DNA from: Portulaca oleracea
Lineage: Eukaryota > Streptophyta > Magnoliopsida > Caryophyllales > Portulacaceae
DNA: 64,000 nt
Assembly (NCBI GenBank): GCA_029582165.1
Contig: CM055871.1
Location: 31,137,802-31,201,801 of the forward strand
Direction: 5' to 3'
Shown: piece after piece, positions 11,359 through 23,585 of the stretch
How the letters are laid out: each line of letters begins with the position of its first letter
How positions within the stretch are numbered: the first letter of the stretch is position 1
Notes under the pieces: model-generated
What the model was told of the DNA's origin: nothing
What the model saw: the letters and a program-made list of their open reading frames with translations, nothing else
Databases searched by the model: none
Made by a program: the position numbers and the translations under genes

Positions 11359-13758
11359 ATGGCTTCTCTCCCTTCTTTTGCCGTAAATGCCAATCCAAAG
11401 CTCGAACATGAGCTCAGGAAGACCGCGATATCCCATGATAAGGTATCCAATTTCATCATCTGCCTTCTCCCTGTTTGTTACTTTTTACTGGGTAGTAAGT
11501 TCTATCGCTACTTTTGTGTTGATTACTGACTTTGAGATGCGTTTTTGTGATTTCAGACTAGAAACAATGTTAGCTACCCCAAAACCCAGAGCACCTCATA
11601 CATTGACGCGAACTTGGATAGAAGTTTCTTGAATTTCAGAGAGGCTTTGTCTTCTTTTGATGAAGGTACCCATGTTGAATCTTCTTTTTATGTGCCCTTG
11701 TTGCAAGAATGCACTGAGAAGAGATCAATGACCAATGCCCAAATGATCCACGCACACATTGTGAAAACTGAGACACATCAGGATACCTTTGTTATGACTA
11801 CCCTTATCAATGTCTATGCAAAATGTGGTCATATGGAGTGTGCCCAGAAGGTGTTTGATCATTTGCCTAAGAGAAATGTTGTTAGTTGGACGGGGCTCAT
11901 GACAGGGTATGTTCATAACTCGAAGCCTGAGGTTGCTATAAGAGTGTTCCTAGATATGTTGGAAGTTGGAGCTTATCCGACTAGCTATACTTTTGGGACG
12001 ATTTTAAGTGCTTGTTCATCCATGTCACTTGTCAGATTAGGGAGGCAAATCCATGCTTATATTATTAAATATGGCACGGAATGTGAGACCAGCATTGGCA
12101 ATGCACTCTGTAGTTTTTACTCTAAATGTGGAAGCTTGGGCTATGCCACTGATGCTTTTCGAAGGATAGGAGATAAGAATGTGATATCATGGACTGCTGT
12201 CATCTCTGCTTGCACTGACAATGGTGAACCTGAAATGGGTTTGAAATACTTTGTCGAGATGCTTTCTGAAGATGTGGAGCTCAATGAGTTTACCTTCACT
12301 ACCATCTTGAGTTTGTGCTGTGGATTGCATGCTTTGGAAGTGGGGAGACAAGTGCACTCTATGAGCATCAAGCTTGGATTCCAAAGGAACCTCCCGATCA
12401 AAAACTCCATAATGTATCTATACTTGAAATGTGGATTGATTGATGAGGCACATAGGCTATTTGATGAAATGGATTCAATCAGCTTGGTGACATGGAATGC
12501 AATGATAGCAGGTCATGCCCAAATGATGGATCTGTCCCAGGACGACATTTCTGCTCACCAAAGTGGAAGTCATGCTTTGAAAGTTTTCATGAAGATGAAC
12601 CGATCAGGCACTAAGCCAGATCTATTCACATTGTCCAGTGTCTTGAGTGTTTGTAGTGGGCTAGTGGCCTTGGAGCAAGGGGAACAGGTTCATGCTCAGA
12701 CCATAAAAAGTGGATTTTTGGCCGATTTTATCGTGGGAACTGCCCTAGTTAACATGTACAGTAAATGTGGTGACATTAGCAGTGCTAGTAAAGCTTTTGT
12801 AGAGATACCAACAAGGACTGTAATATCATGGACATCTATGATTACAGCGTTTGCCCAGCATGGTCAACCTCACCAAGCACTAGAGCTGTTTGAGGAAATG
12901 CGCTTGGCTGGAGAGAAGCCAAACAAAGTCACATTCATAGGTGTGCTTTCAGCTTGTAGCCATGCGGGCATGGTTGATGAGGCACTCAGATACTTTGACA
13001 TGATGAAGAAAACCTACAAGATCAAGCCAATAATGGAGCATTACGCTTGCCTGATTGACATGTATGTAAGGCTAGGTCGTTTGGAGGAAGCCTTTGATCT
13101 TGCCAAGAAAATGGGCTGTGAACCCAATGATGTCATCTGGTCGATCTTGATAGCAGGCTGTAGAAGTCATGGAAATCTAGAGTTGGGTTTTTATGCTGCC
13201 GAACAACTACTCCAACTAAAGCCGAAAGATACACAGACCTATGTTATGTTGCTAAACATGTATCTCTCAGCTGAACGATGGCAAGATGTTTCGAGGGTAA
13301 GAAAAATGATGAAAGAAGCGAAGGTGGGAAAGTTGCAAGACTGGAGTTGGTTGACTATCAAGGATAAAGTATACTCATTCGCAATACACAATCGGTCATA
13401 TCCTTCCAAAGCAGAGGTCGAGAGTTACTTGGGAATGTTGCTCGATGAACTAAAGAACAAGGGGTATAAGTCCCAGAACCTACACATAACTGATGAAGAA
13501 GATGAAGAAACAGATGTGGTCTCTTCCTCAACACATCATCACAGTGAGAAATTAGCAGTTGCATTTGGATTGTTACATACCCCAAAGGCCATACCCATTC
13601 GTATTGTGAAGAGCATTAGCATGTGTAGGGACTGTCATAGTTTCATCAAGCTTGTGTCAGAAATGACTGCTCGAGAGATTATAATCCGGGACAGTAAGAG
13701 ACTACACAGATTTGTAAACGGCCATTGTTCTTGTGGAGATTTTGGCAATCTTTTATGA
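11359..13758 (+). CDS. DYW-subgroup PPR protein, predicted organellar RNA editing factor
   Basis: Two exons, 11359-11442 and 11557-13758, join in phase 0 (AAG|GTATCC ... TTTCAG|ACT) to give 761 residues. The N-terminus MASLPSFAVNANPKL is a plausible transit peptide. From about residue 80 there are PLS-type repeats with signatures such as NVVSWTGLMTGYV, NALCSFYSKCG, NVISWTAVISAC, LVTWNAMIAGHAQ and VISWTSMITAFAQHGQ. An E domain follows (IWSILIAGCRSHGN, LLQLKPKDTQTYVMLLNMY), then a DYW cytidine-deaminase-like domain with HSEKLAVAFGLL, CRDCHSF and HCSCGD zinc-ligand motifs. Such proteins specify C-to-U editing sites in plastid or mitochondrial RNA. The end is odd: CSCGDFGNLL in place of CSCGDYW. 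The insert around AQMMDLSQDDISAHQ lengthens one repeat. The short alternative start at 11614 would lose the targeting peptide. Confidence 0.93.
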
Positions 13759-14579
13759 GTAAATTTGCTTCAGTTTTATAGCTCACCAAAATCTTTTTAT
13801 TCAGCATGTAGTTATTTCGTTACTACAGGGAAGTTCACTCAATCTGCCTGCCTTACAATGCAGAGATCTATTCAGGTATCTGAGTTTTGCTGCATTAGAA
13901 ATCTTGGGTTCTAGCATCCTTTCTTCCTCTTCCTGGATTTATCATTCTTCTTCGTTACAAAGAGAAACATGTAGATATGTTGACATTGTGGGTATCTTCA
14001 CCCTTGATCCATCTTGATTTAAGTGCTGGATGTGTTTGCTGCCCAAACTGTATATGATACTAGTCACCTTTGCGATCCGCCACAATTTCTCATGTTTTCC
14101 ACCAACAGGCTAACAGCAAACAATTTACAAAGGATTTGCCCTTTTTTCCTTCTTTCCAGTTTGGTTCTACCAGAAAATAAAAGCCTTTTTATACACTATA
14201 ACCAAGATCCCATTCCTCCAATTCCACATGACGCCACTTCCTGAATGGGATATCTCTCATATGACTCAACAAGGACCTAGATCTACTCAACAGCATAACA
14301 AATATACATACTATAATGTGAACATCCCTAGTAGACAATATGATTATTACACTTGAGCTAAATATTGAACGAATAGATACATCTAACTTGTAGGCAATAT
14401 ACTGCTAAACTAAGCTCTCTAAAACACGTTCCTACACATACTGACAATACATTTTTTTTTTTCTTGGAGGGATAATAAGTTCCGCCTCTAATACCAGTGA
14501 AATACAGGTAAAATGACCCAAAAAGATGCAACTTATGAGCATCCATCATGATATCTTAAGTGTTGAAAACGTGGATTTT
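13759..14579. other. Convergent 3' UTR region between PPR and bZIP genes
   Basis: The two genes end tail to tail 821 bp apart. The stretch has T-rich and A-rich segments suitable for polyadenylation on each strand. Frames here show no family. Confidence 0.6.
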
Positions 14580-17500
14580 TTAAGACTTCAGTTGCTCAGC
14601 ATCTGGCTGAGTCTGGTCAGTGGGCATAAGTGTCTGGTGCTGTTTAAGGCTGTCCTGTTGCTGCTGCAGCTGGTACATTTTGAACTGGACAGATTGCATC
14701 TGAAGCGTTTGATTATTTGCTGCTCTATGCTGCTGAGGAAAGCAACTGGATGGAGCATCCCTTCTCAGCTCACCGGTTGCAAGCTTCAAACGTTGGACTT
14801 CAGCTGAAAGTGCCTCATTCAGTGCTGCAACACCAAGCAAAGATACCGTCACCGCCAAAACACAGGGAGATATGCATAACAATCAATTCAGATGTTGGCA
14901 CAAATAGGCAGACAAGTAGAGAATACCCAATGGATCTAACGATTCTCAGAGACAATGGTCTCATGTGATTGGGTTATTCGAGAACATAGGTTTTTGTCAG
15001 TTTCATTTGGCTGAAACTCAGACTATTTTATTTTAACCACCAGTAGGATCAGGTTTCAGGAGTTGGTGGCTGATAAAAGCAGGGGAATTCGTCATATCAT
15101 GGGGCAAAATTTGACCCATCACTTTCGGTTCAGCGCAGATTTGAAGGATCATTTCAGGGACAAAAGTGATTCATGCCAGGCCTTAGTTAGATCAAGTGAT
15201 TTGAAATTGAAGTCCACAACATTAGGTCAAGTTATCGGGTCGAGTCATTTAAGTTCCAATAAATTTAAAATGCACAGCCTTGGAACAGAATGGTGGATCT
15301 AAATCAGGTCAACAACACATCAAACCTATTCGGACCAAACCAGTTATGTATACAACTATCAACATCCTTCAGCAATTTAGTGCAAGACCTGGTCATTTTG
15401 AGTATGGTTTGTCAAACCACAAGAGACTGATTTGACTCTTGATAATGTGATTTGGTTTAAATTCAACTACTTTATTCAGATTAAAAATAAGATCAAGTTT
15501 CAAAGCATAGATTAATCAGTCAGAAGTGGATGAATTTGCCATGTCTTGGGGAGCAACACAGACACAGAACCCTCATCAAGTTACATTACCTAGTAACTAC
15601 ATATAGTCCTACGCAAATTCAATCATTTCTGCATATACATATAAATGTTCTCCAATTCAACTGGCAAGAACTAATAATTATGGAACTGACGAACTTGATC
15701 CCCCAACAGAAAACCGACATTCCATTCTCATCAATATGCAATAATTAAGAATTATGGTGCGGAACCTGGATTCTTAAAAGCCCAAGTTGGCAAAAGTAAC
15801 GCAAGTTTGAGTTGACTAGGGAAGACTAAAAGATACACTCTCACAAAGATTTCCATAACTATTGCTAATCCAGAGTTCAGAAGAGTGTCCTATTGTTATT
15901 CAATGCATATAGCTAAAAAATATTGTCTTTCTCGACATAGAACTGATACAAAAGTTGACAAACTAGCAATTATTACTTTCCCTCCTTGTGCTTTGTTGGC
16001 GTTCACCTTTGTTGGTGTTGCTAAAAGTCAATGGTGCAACAGAAGGTAACCAAAGATTGATTGATTAATTACAATTTTTCAAAGTCATCTAGTATTTCAC
16101 TCATCCAGATCTTGCTTATTTCTAATACAAAACTTTCTTACTGTGGTGTAGACATCTAATTAAGAACTTCAGAGTAGGAGCAAAAGAAGACTTCCAAAAT
16201 CATAGACAAATTACTCCTAACAATCATACAACTAGTTCACTGAAGTATGTCAGGTACTACATAGCCTATCTACACAAAATCACAATACAACTATACGTCA
16301 TCATCATTCACGAGAGATATGTCCAGCGCTAACCAAGAGTTCATAAGGGAGTAGGGTTTATGACAGAAAACATACCATCCCTCAGGTGGGCTTGTTGCTC
16401 CATAGCTTGAAGACGAAGTCTCAATTCTTTATTCTCGCTGGTAAGCGCAGCAGAATCCCTCTGAAAATAGAAACTCAATCATCAATCCCAATATTCAAAT
16501 ACACATATCTCAGAACATCATCATGAATGCACAACAGTCCACCAAAAGCAAATGAATTTGTAGCACACCTGAAGAAGTGTGAGCTGGGCTGAAAGGGTAG
16601 TAGCCTCGGTTTGAAGCAGTTGGACCTTGTGCTCCAGTTCTGCAATGTACCTCAGTTTTCGTTCCTTGGAACGAGCTGCAGATTGGCGATTAGCTAATAT
16701 CCTGAACAACATCCAATACTACAAACGTTTAGACAACTCAAGATCTCCAAAATCCAAATCTTCTTTTTTTTCCATTTATTTTCTAGAATTGCTCCAAAGT
16801 TCAAACCTTTTTGCACGCTTGGGATCAGCCATAGCAATCTCAGCCAACTTCTCATTTGACATTATTTTCTTCAGTTCTTCAGGACTAAATTCACCATTTC
16901 CAAACTCCAGGCTGAACTTACTGTTGTTTCCATCAAATGAGCTGCTCGGAGAATGATGAGCAGACTGAACACCAGGAGACGGTGGAAGCTTCAGCGACTC
17001 CTCGTTAAAGTTCAAACTTCCCATAAAGCTATCCATAGAGAGGCTTCGGAAATGTCGAGAAGTGGGGGCAACATCACCAGAACCGCTTCTTTTACCTCCT
17101 CTCTCAGCCCCATGCATGCCATACGAATTCCCCGAAATGCTGCTCTCCACCTCATTCTCACTGCTGTCATTAGTTCTAGTACCACTAACCTTGCTATCCA
17201 TATCCCTCTCCTCCACACTAGATGAATTCAAGGCATCAATGTTATCCAAGTTCATGTAAGCCGAGAACAATTCATCAACCTCAGCTCCCTCGGTCACAAT
17301 TCCACCGCACTCAGATTCTTTCTTCAACACCAACTGAGCTGGCTTATCCTTATCAGGAGGTGTAAACTGTGGTACAGACTGCTGGACCATCGAACTGAAC
17401 CGCAACGGAATATCACTATTGGACCGCTTATGCCCTCTCCGGGGCGGGAGACCCTCAGTCACACGAACCACATTCCCTCTAGAAAAGGGTGCAGGACCCT

Positions 17501-17915
17501 GTAAATGACTAGTAGCTCGTTCGTCCTTAGGAACATCACTCGAAACCGGGTTCTGAACCGGTGTGTCCCTAATAATGGTTGAGGGGCTCAATGGTGGCAA
17601 GTGATCATACGAGAAGAAGGAAGGCTGAGACAGAGACCTCGAATGACCATAATTCTGCGTACCCATCTGTTGGGGTGCCATCTTAGGCACCCCAAACTGG
17701 GTTTGAGTCCCTAGGGTTGGGGGGTTTAAATGTGGGTGAGAAGGGGGTATGCCAATAGGTCTCTTGTTGGTATTACTATTAGTGACCCCCTCTAGACTCA
17801 AATTCTGAATTTGCCCATTAATACTCATATGATTATGGTCGATTTGCGAAGAAGAACAGTTCCCAAATGAGGATTGAATCCTTTGCATGACCACAGTTTC
17901 ATCACTACACTCCAT
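14580..17915 (-). CDS. Group I bZIP transcription factor (bZIP29/30, VIP1, RF2-like)
   Basis: Four exons on the minus strand: 17915-16807, 16701-16569, 16460-16376 and 14824-14580. All have GT/AG borders and consistent phase, giving 523 residues. The long first exon is low-complexity and contains three RSxS sites ([23 protein letters not shown]), the kind bound by 14-3-3 proteins in this group. It then has [19 protein letters not shown]. The basic region [19 protein letters not shown] lies across the first splice (residues about 371-389). The Lys in N-x7-K replaces the usual Arg, which typifies group I. A leucine zipper follows through exons 2-4 ([50 protein letters not shown]), then a Gln-rich tail. 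Known members shuttle between cytosol and nucleus and act in vascular or meristem development and osmotic or mechanical signalling. Intron 3 is 1.55 kb and non-coding. Confidence 0.95.
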
Positions 17916-18300
17916 CGCCTTAAACCATCAAACTTGATCAAAAACCCTAATTTCTAAACCCAGTTCCCGCCACAGTTCAACAAGTGATCAAACAATCAAT
18001 CAAACAATAAATCAATGGAACGCCACAAATACAGCCCCACCCAAAATGAATCAACTGAGCATGGTAGAATGCAATGGGAGTGAAGCAAAGCGAAAAAGTC
18101 ACTTACTTTGGAAAACTTCAGGAAGAAGCTTCCAGACTGAAGAGCGAGAAAGTGGGAAATCAGAACATTCTGGATGAAAAAGAACAGTAAAGAAAAAGTT
18201 GTGAGAATTTCACCCTCCTTTTTTTTCTATTTTCTTTTCTTTTTTTAAGAAAAAAGGGGGTTGACGGGTTTATCTGATGGGGAAGGGTATAAACGTCAAT
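17916..18300 (-). promoter_or_regulatory. bZIP leader and probable leader intron
   Basis: On the minus strand TTTTCCAAAG|GTAAGTGAC near 18107 is a strong donor, and an acceptor-like TTTAAG or TTTAG lies within 60 bases of the ATG at 17915. A spliced 5' UTR is likely, as in related genes. The transcript probably starts in the C/T-rich segment (minus sense) around 18180-18240. Confidence 0.45.
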
Positions 18301-18539
18301 CGCAATCCAATTTCCAAACGCGTTTTTGACTCTTGGCTTCAGAGAAGGTGTAATTTTTTTCTTTTTTATTTTACTTCAAAAATATATATTGTGTGTGGTA
18401 AATTAAAATAATAGCAAATATTTATTTAAAGTTCCAATTTCAAATTCCATCTATTGTAAGGAACAAGAAAATGAGTTCCGAAAGTTTTAAAAATAAGATC
18501 ATGTGTTAGGATGGGCCCCCACCGAAGATCCAAAACAAT

Positions 18540-19316
18540 GAAATGTCATTGTACATGCTCTTTAGAACAAATGCAATAGCAATTCAAGTTTTTGGAATGC
18601 AAGTGGAGTCCGCCCCTTCCACATCATCCAACATTCATACTTTTTGAAACTTCATTCCATTTATTCTAAAACAATAGGAACTCATTCCTACTTTTTCACT
18701 TTAAAATATTTCTTGTTTAAAAAACACACCATACCAGTACCACATGTCAAAATATGATTGGATGATAATACACTGAACTTTAGGGTTATTGGACAATAAT
18801 GCACTGAACTTTTTTCTTGGACTCTAATACACTGAACTTTGAGGGTATTGGACAATAACGCACTCAGACCAATTCAGCTAGTGGTTGACGCGGTGGTTGT
18901 TCTACTTTGAGCCGTTGAGGTGTCGTTTTTCTATTTTTTTTCAGAAAAAACTTTTGCCATGTAAGAAAGTACACATAAGCAGCATGACAAATATATTTTT
19001 TTGGAAAAAAAACGATACCTCAAAGTAGGACAGCCACCGCGTAAACCACCAGCTGAATTGGTCTGGATGCATTATTGTTCAATGCCCTCAAAGTTCAGTG
19101 TATTAAATTCCAAGAAAAAAGTTCAGTGTATTATTATCCAATACCCCTAAAGTTAAGTGTATTATCATCTAATAAAATAAAAGATAAACACATGCATTCC
19201 AGAAATGCAAAAGAGTTCCTATAACTCATTTCTTGAAATTTAGTTCCTTGCTGCACTAAAATGCAACTCTTAATACGAGTTTCAACGCATAAAGTTCTAC
19301 CATTGCACTTGCTCTT
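18540..19316. mobile_element. MITE-like element with a second MITE inserted in it
   Basis: The left end has TGTACATGCTCTTTAGAACA and CAATAGCAATTCAAG. The right end, inverted, has AAGAGCAAGTGCAATGGTAG. These are the degenerate inverted ends of a family whose left end also appears at 32615. The middle is occupied by the separate foldback at 18758-19172. Confidence 0.4.
18758..19172. mobile_element. Foldback MITE, GGATGATAATACACTGAAC family
   Basis: The left arm holds two tandem units (GATAATACACTGAACTTTAGGG, then a diverged one) and GACCAATTCAGCTAGTGGTT. The right arm is the inverse (AACCACCAGCTGAATTGGTC, AAGTTCAGTGTATTATTATCC). Arms are over 130 bp. The sister copy is at 21862-22189. No clean target duplication is visible. 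Confidence 0.7.
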
Positions 19317-19339
19317 AATATTCTACACATTTTTGTGTA

Positions 19340-20065
19340 CTGTTATGGTTAACGCGGGCAAAAATTCGGATCCAGGTAAATTTGGGTAAGACAAATTCGG
19401 TCAATGTTAAAATTTGGATGAAAAATTCATGTATGGACCTAATTTTATTTCGTGTCGGACAACTCGAACGAAACTGAAGTCAGGTTCGAACAATAGAAAA
19501 AAGAGAAATGTTATGTCTGAAAATTCGGTCAATATCAAAATTAGGATGAAAAATTTATGCACGGACCCGATTTTTTCCGGGTTGGACAAAATTTTGCCAA
19601 CTCTAGTCTAGTTATAGTATAGAATATGTAAATTTATTTATTGAATTTTTACCTTCTCTTTTCTAGTTGACACAATTTCTCTTCTCATTTTTCTAATTTC
19701 TTCAAGTTTCGGAATACTGCATGCTAGTACTTCAAATGTAAAGCTTACAAAAATTTTGGTCAGAACTAAATTTGGATTAGTTAAATAGACTAATATCAAA
19801 ATTCATATGAGAAATTGATATGCACTATTCGATTTTTTCTGTGTTAGACTAAGTCGGGTGATTTAGACATATTTATATATATTTGTGTCAAAATTTTGTT
19901 TGGATATTACAAAAAAGTGAAATATTTTATTGATTTTTCGGCCAAATCGGTTTATATCAAAATAGACAGAAAATCTATGACCAATCCCAATTATTCTCGA
20001 TCCAACAAATTTGGGTATTCGGATCAAACACTATTTTTCGGCTCAATACAAAAGGACTTTGAGTA
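19340..20065. repeat. Two partial copies of a dispersed AATTCGGGT/GGATGAAAAATT repeat
   Basis: 19345-19600 and about 19755-20060 share AAATTCGGTCAATRTYAAAAT, GATGAAAAATT, GACCYRATTTT and GTTGGACAA with each other, with 60245-60530 and weakly with 48665-48950. Non-coding; the short frames here are fragments. Confidence 0.5.
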
Positions 20066-20399
20066 TCATTTTTTAACTTTGACAACTATCTTAAGATTTT
20101 TTGGATGAGATAGACATTTTGGATTTTTTCTAAAGAGGAGATCGCAGAACAAAACACTCAAAATAAAAACATAAACATACATACAAAATACATAACGGAG
20201 CATATGTCATAAACGAAGCCTATGCTCCTCAAGACTTGAACTCATTCACCAATTGATGAATTTGGCTAACCAATTGTCGTGGTACCTTCCTGATGCACAA
20301 TGTGAGATGGGTCACATAAGCTCTACGATATACTTGGCCGGGAATCGAGTAGCATGACCTCTAAGACGTCTTAGGCTTCCTAATAAAGCAAACAACTGG

Positions 20400-20805
20400 C
20401 ATTGAATTCATTAAAATGACTATGTTGTCATATCCTGAGATTGAGCATGTTATAAAGGTATCCAATCCCGCTTGGATCACATCCTCGTTCTAAATTCTTT
20501 TACCTTCCTATCGCACATGCTCATCGTGACATTCTATAATTACCCAATGCAGACCTGCAAGACATCATCCTTGTTCCAAACACCATCTGTCATAAATGAC
20601 TATGTTGTCATATCTTGGGATTGAGCATTATGTAAAGCTTGGGAGATCTGTGTTCAGTTCAGCTTGCATTGCATCGCATCGCATCCTCATTCTAAATTCT
20701 TTTATCTCTCAATCGCTCATGTTCCCCGTGACACTCTACAATTACCCTATGCACATCTACAAGACATTACCCTTGTTCCAAATATCACCTGTCATATAAA
20801 TGATT
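20400..20805. repeat. Tandem duplication, two units of about 190-200 bp
   Basis: Both units begin ATGACTATGTTGTCATATCY, continue GATTGAGCAT, then TCTAAATTCTTTTAYCT, TACAATTACCC or TATAATTACCC, and end CAAGACAT-ACCCTTGTTCCAAA-like. They differ at many sites. No coding function is visible. Confidence 0.6.
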
Positions 20806-20899
20806 GGTTGTTGAAATATAGTATCCTTTGTCCATTCATAAAAACATTCCACTTAATGTTAATAATTAGTGATACCTCTAATCTTTCAAGTATGGAGCT

Positions 20900-21300
20900 A
20901 TTGTTTGCCTAGTTTAGGGAAAACAACATGTTTTATTGAGAAAGTGGCTTCTCATTAATTATTACTTCAATTTGTAGTTTCCAAATAACCCATAAAATTG
21001 TCAAAAAATGCACCACTCTATTTCACCATCCTTGTCTTTGGACCTTAAAAACAATATCTAGTCTTGTAGCCAATTTGCCTAAGTTGTCCCACAAGTTGGT
21101 GAAGTCCGAAATATTTAATTCACTGAAAAATCACATATATTTTGCTATTGAACATTCCCTAAAAAGATGATGTCCTGACTCTTTCAAATGCCTATATGTT
21201 CAAGAACCGAAAGATTGAATTCCCATTCATCTTCTATTTCCATATAAGGGAGAGAGCATTATGGCACCATTTTCAAAAGAATAGCATCCATTTTGAGGAT
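20900..21300 (-). pseudogene. LINE zf-RVT region fragment
   Basis: Minus-strand translation gives ESGHHLFRECSIAKYM, then a later ILWVIWKLQIE. This resembles the E..HLFF.C and IW motifs of the zf-RVT region of plant LINEs, with stops between. Confidence 0.35.
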
Positions 21301-21810
21301 AAGTCAAAGTGCCATAACCTCTTCAAAAACATATATTACCTTCTTTGACCACCCTTGTAACACCCTAGTTATATTGTTAAAATGTGGATTAAAGGGTTTA
21401 GAATGACTATTTATATCACTAAGATGCATCTTTTTTGTAGGAAGCTCATCTGTTGTGAACTCCCCAGTTAAGCCAAATAAATTGTATTTTCTTTTTTTTT
21501 AATTTTGAAATACAATTTACATATATTTTAACGTTATTTAAAAAATAGCACTTTTTCAAAACTTACTTGAGATTATCGAAAATTATCAAAAATAACTTTT
21601 ACCCAATATCCATTTACCTGCAAATTCTACAACCAACCCCCAAAAAAAAAAAAAGAAAGATGACGAAGGTATCTGAGCATAAGTCTGAATACAGGCCGAC
21701 CACATACAAAGCCCAAATCATAAAGAGGCAACACTCATGGGGGATTCGTCGCTTATGAGAAGTGATGGGCCCCAAAAAAAGATGAAGCGGTCATCAACTC
21801 ATCTTTTGAG

Positions 21811-22545
21811 TCAACCCAACGGGTTATGATTGCGAGTTTTCTCTATTTTTTCTTTTAAAATAGAGTTTTTGGACGTTAATATACTGAACTTTTGGGGTAC
21901 TGGACTATAATACACTGAACTTTAACTTTGGACGATAATACACTGTACTTTGGGGGTGTTGGACAATAGTGTACCCGGAACAATTCCGGCGGTGGCTGAC
22001 TCGGTGGCGATCCTACGTGGTCGGCTTGCCACGTAGGATTGCCACCGAATCGACCACCATCTAAATCTTTCCGGGTGCATTATTGTCCAACACCTCCTAA
22101 AGTACAGTGTATTATTGTCCAAGGTCAAAGTTCAGTGTATTATTGTCTAATACCAAAAAAAGTTCAGTATATTAACATCCAAAATTCCTTTAAAAAATTT
22201 GTCTCTAAATATTATTTTTGGTACAATATACATAATAAAATACGATTATCTTCTAGTACCGATAGATATTTTGTAAATGTTTCAACTTAAATTAGAAAAA
22301 TAATATATGATTGAATTGCGGTTATAATTTAATAGTCATAATTCCAATGAAAAGCTACAAATTCTAATAAATTTGGACTTAAAAAGTAAAAATTATGGGT
22401 CAAACGGGTAGATCGAGTTTGACCCGCTAATGTACAAAATTTTCGATTTCGACATATTTCGGGTCGAGAAAACCATGCTCAAAATCCAAAATTCCCAGCG
22501 CGGCTTCAGGTGGGATTTTCGGGTCGGGTCAAATATTTACAGGTT
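21811..22545 (+). mobile_element. hAT-like non-autonomous element, 5' truncated, with nested MITE
   Basis: GTCAACCCAACGGGTTATGA through TTTCGGGTCGGGTCAAATAT is collinear with the copy at 61797-62306. The collinearity is broken only by the foldback at 21862-22189. The first hundred bases of the family are missing here. Confidence 0.65.
21862..22189. mobile_element. Foldback MITE nested in the hAT-like element
   Basis: The arms read TTTTTGGACGTTAATATACT on the left and, inverted on the right, ATTTTGGATGTTAATATACT, with TACACTGAACTTT words repeated in both arms. The uninterrupted sequence at 61940-61965 shows the site before insertion (TTCTTTTAAAACATTTGTC). The flanks here carry TTTTAAAA on the left and TTTAAAA on the right, an 8-9 bp duplication in simple sequence. 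Confidence 0.75.
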
Positions 22546-23585
22546 TAGTATTTTGGTCATCAGTATCACTTTCCAGTTGAAGCTAACCTCATGCGCGTTG
22601 CGCAATGTCTTCTTCCCTTTCCAGTTGAAGCTTTAACCCTACAATCTTCCAGCGCTGCAATAATTCCTAAAGATTTGCACGCCTGCACTCAGCTCTAGGT
22701 ATTCTGGTTTCATCCTATACCCTGGATCTATTTTTCACTTCCTGTTTTGTTACCATCTGATGTGAACTCAATTTCAATTCACCATTTTATTCTAGTTTCA
22801 TGGACTCTCTGAGCTTTTCTGATCACGAACCAATTTTTTTTAATTACGCAAATATGGTAATTAATTGCCTTTTGTTCACTTTTTAGGGTGCTTGTTCCTG
22901 CTCTTCTATGTTTCACTTGCAAATTCAGTGATTTTTGTGAAATTGGGTCGATTTCTGGGTTCGGTTTTGATGGGCTTTGTTTTTCTTTTTCTGTTTTGTA
23001 TGGGTTGGCAACAGAGAAATGTGTTTGGTTTGATCGTCCTTGTTTAAGTTGTCAATATGTCAATGCCTAATGGTAATTGATTTCCTTTTACTCTCAGAAA
23101 TGGCTCTTTTTTTGTGGCTATGTTAGAACCAATGTTTTCTTGACAATGAATGTGGAATATTTCCTTGTGGTTTGAATTCGATATGTGATGCGAGAGGAAC
23201 ATTGCTTATCTATGTGAAATGCTTCTGTTTTTCCAGCATTCTTCACGAATTTGTTATCAAATTAGTTAAGCTTATTTGTGACTATTATTGGTTTTTGATC
23301 AAAAAACCTGTCTGAGCTTGGTCATATAGAGGCATGGCTTGATTGGATATCTCAGAAACTCAGTGTTCTGAGTCATGAATAATGTATCTATTAGACATAT
23401 TACCTTCTTGTTCTAGTGATCCAAAACCAGAATTGTACATGAGAATTGGGTCCGTGTGTTATCTTCAACACATTCATAACCTATGTCTGATTCTGATGGT
23501 TGTAGCTCACTGGAAACCTGGGCACAATCCTTGGGAGCGTCTGTGCTATTGGAGGTCTATGACATGAAAGAATAAACCCTCAGCC
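22546..23585 (+). promoter_or_regulatory. Promoter and probable spliced leader of the P-class PPR gene
   Basis: A leader exon ending CAGCTCTAG|GTATTC near 22698 and an acceptor GATGGTTGTAG|CTCACTGG near 23506 would remove an 0.8-kb intron. The second leader exon then runs into the ATG at 23586. The open frames within the intron (22865-23567) show no family. This structure is inferred from splice sites only. Confidence 0.4.
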
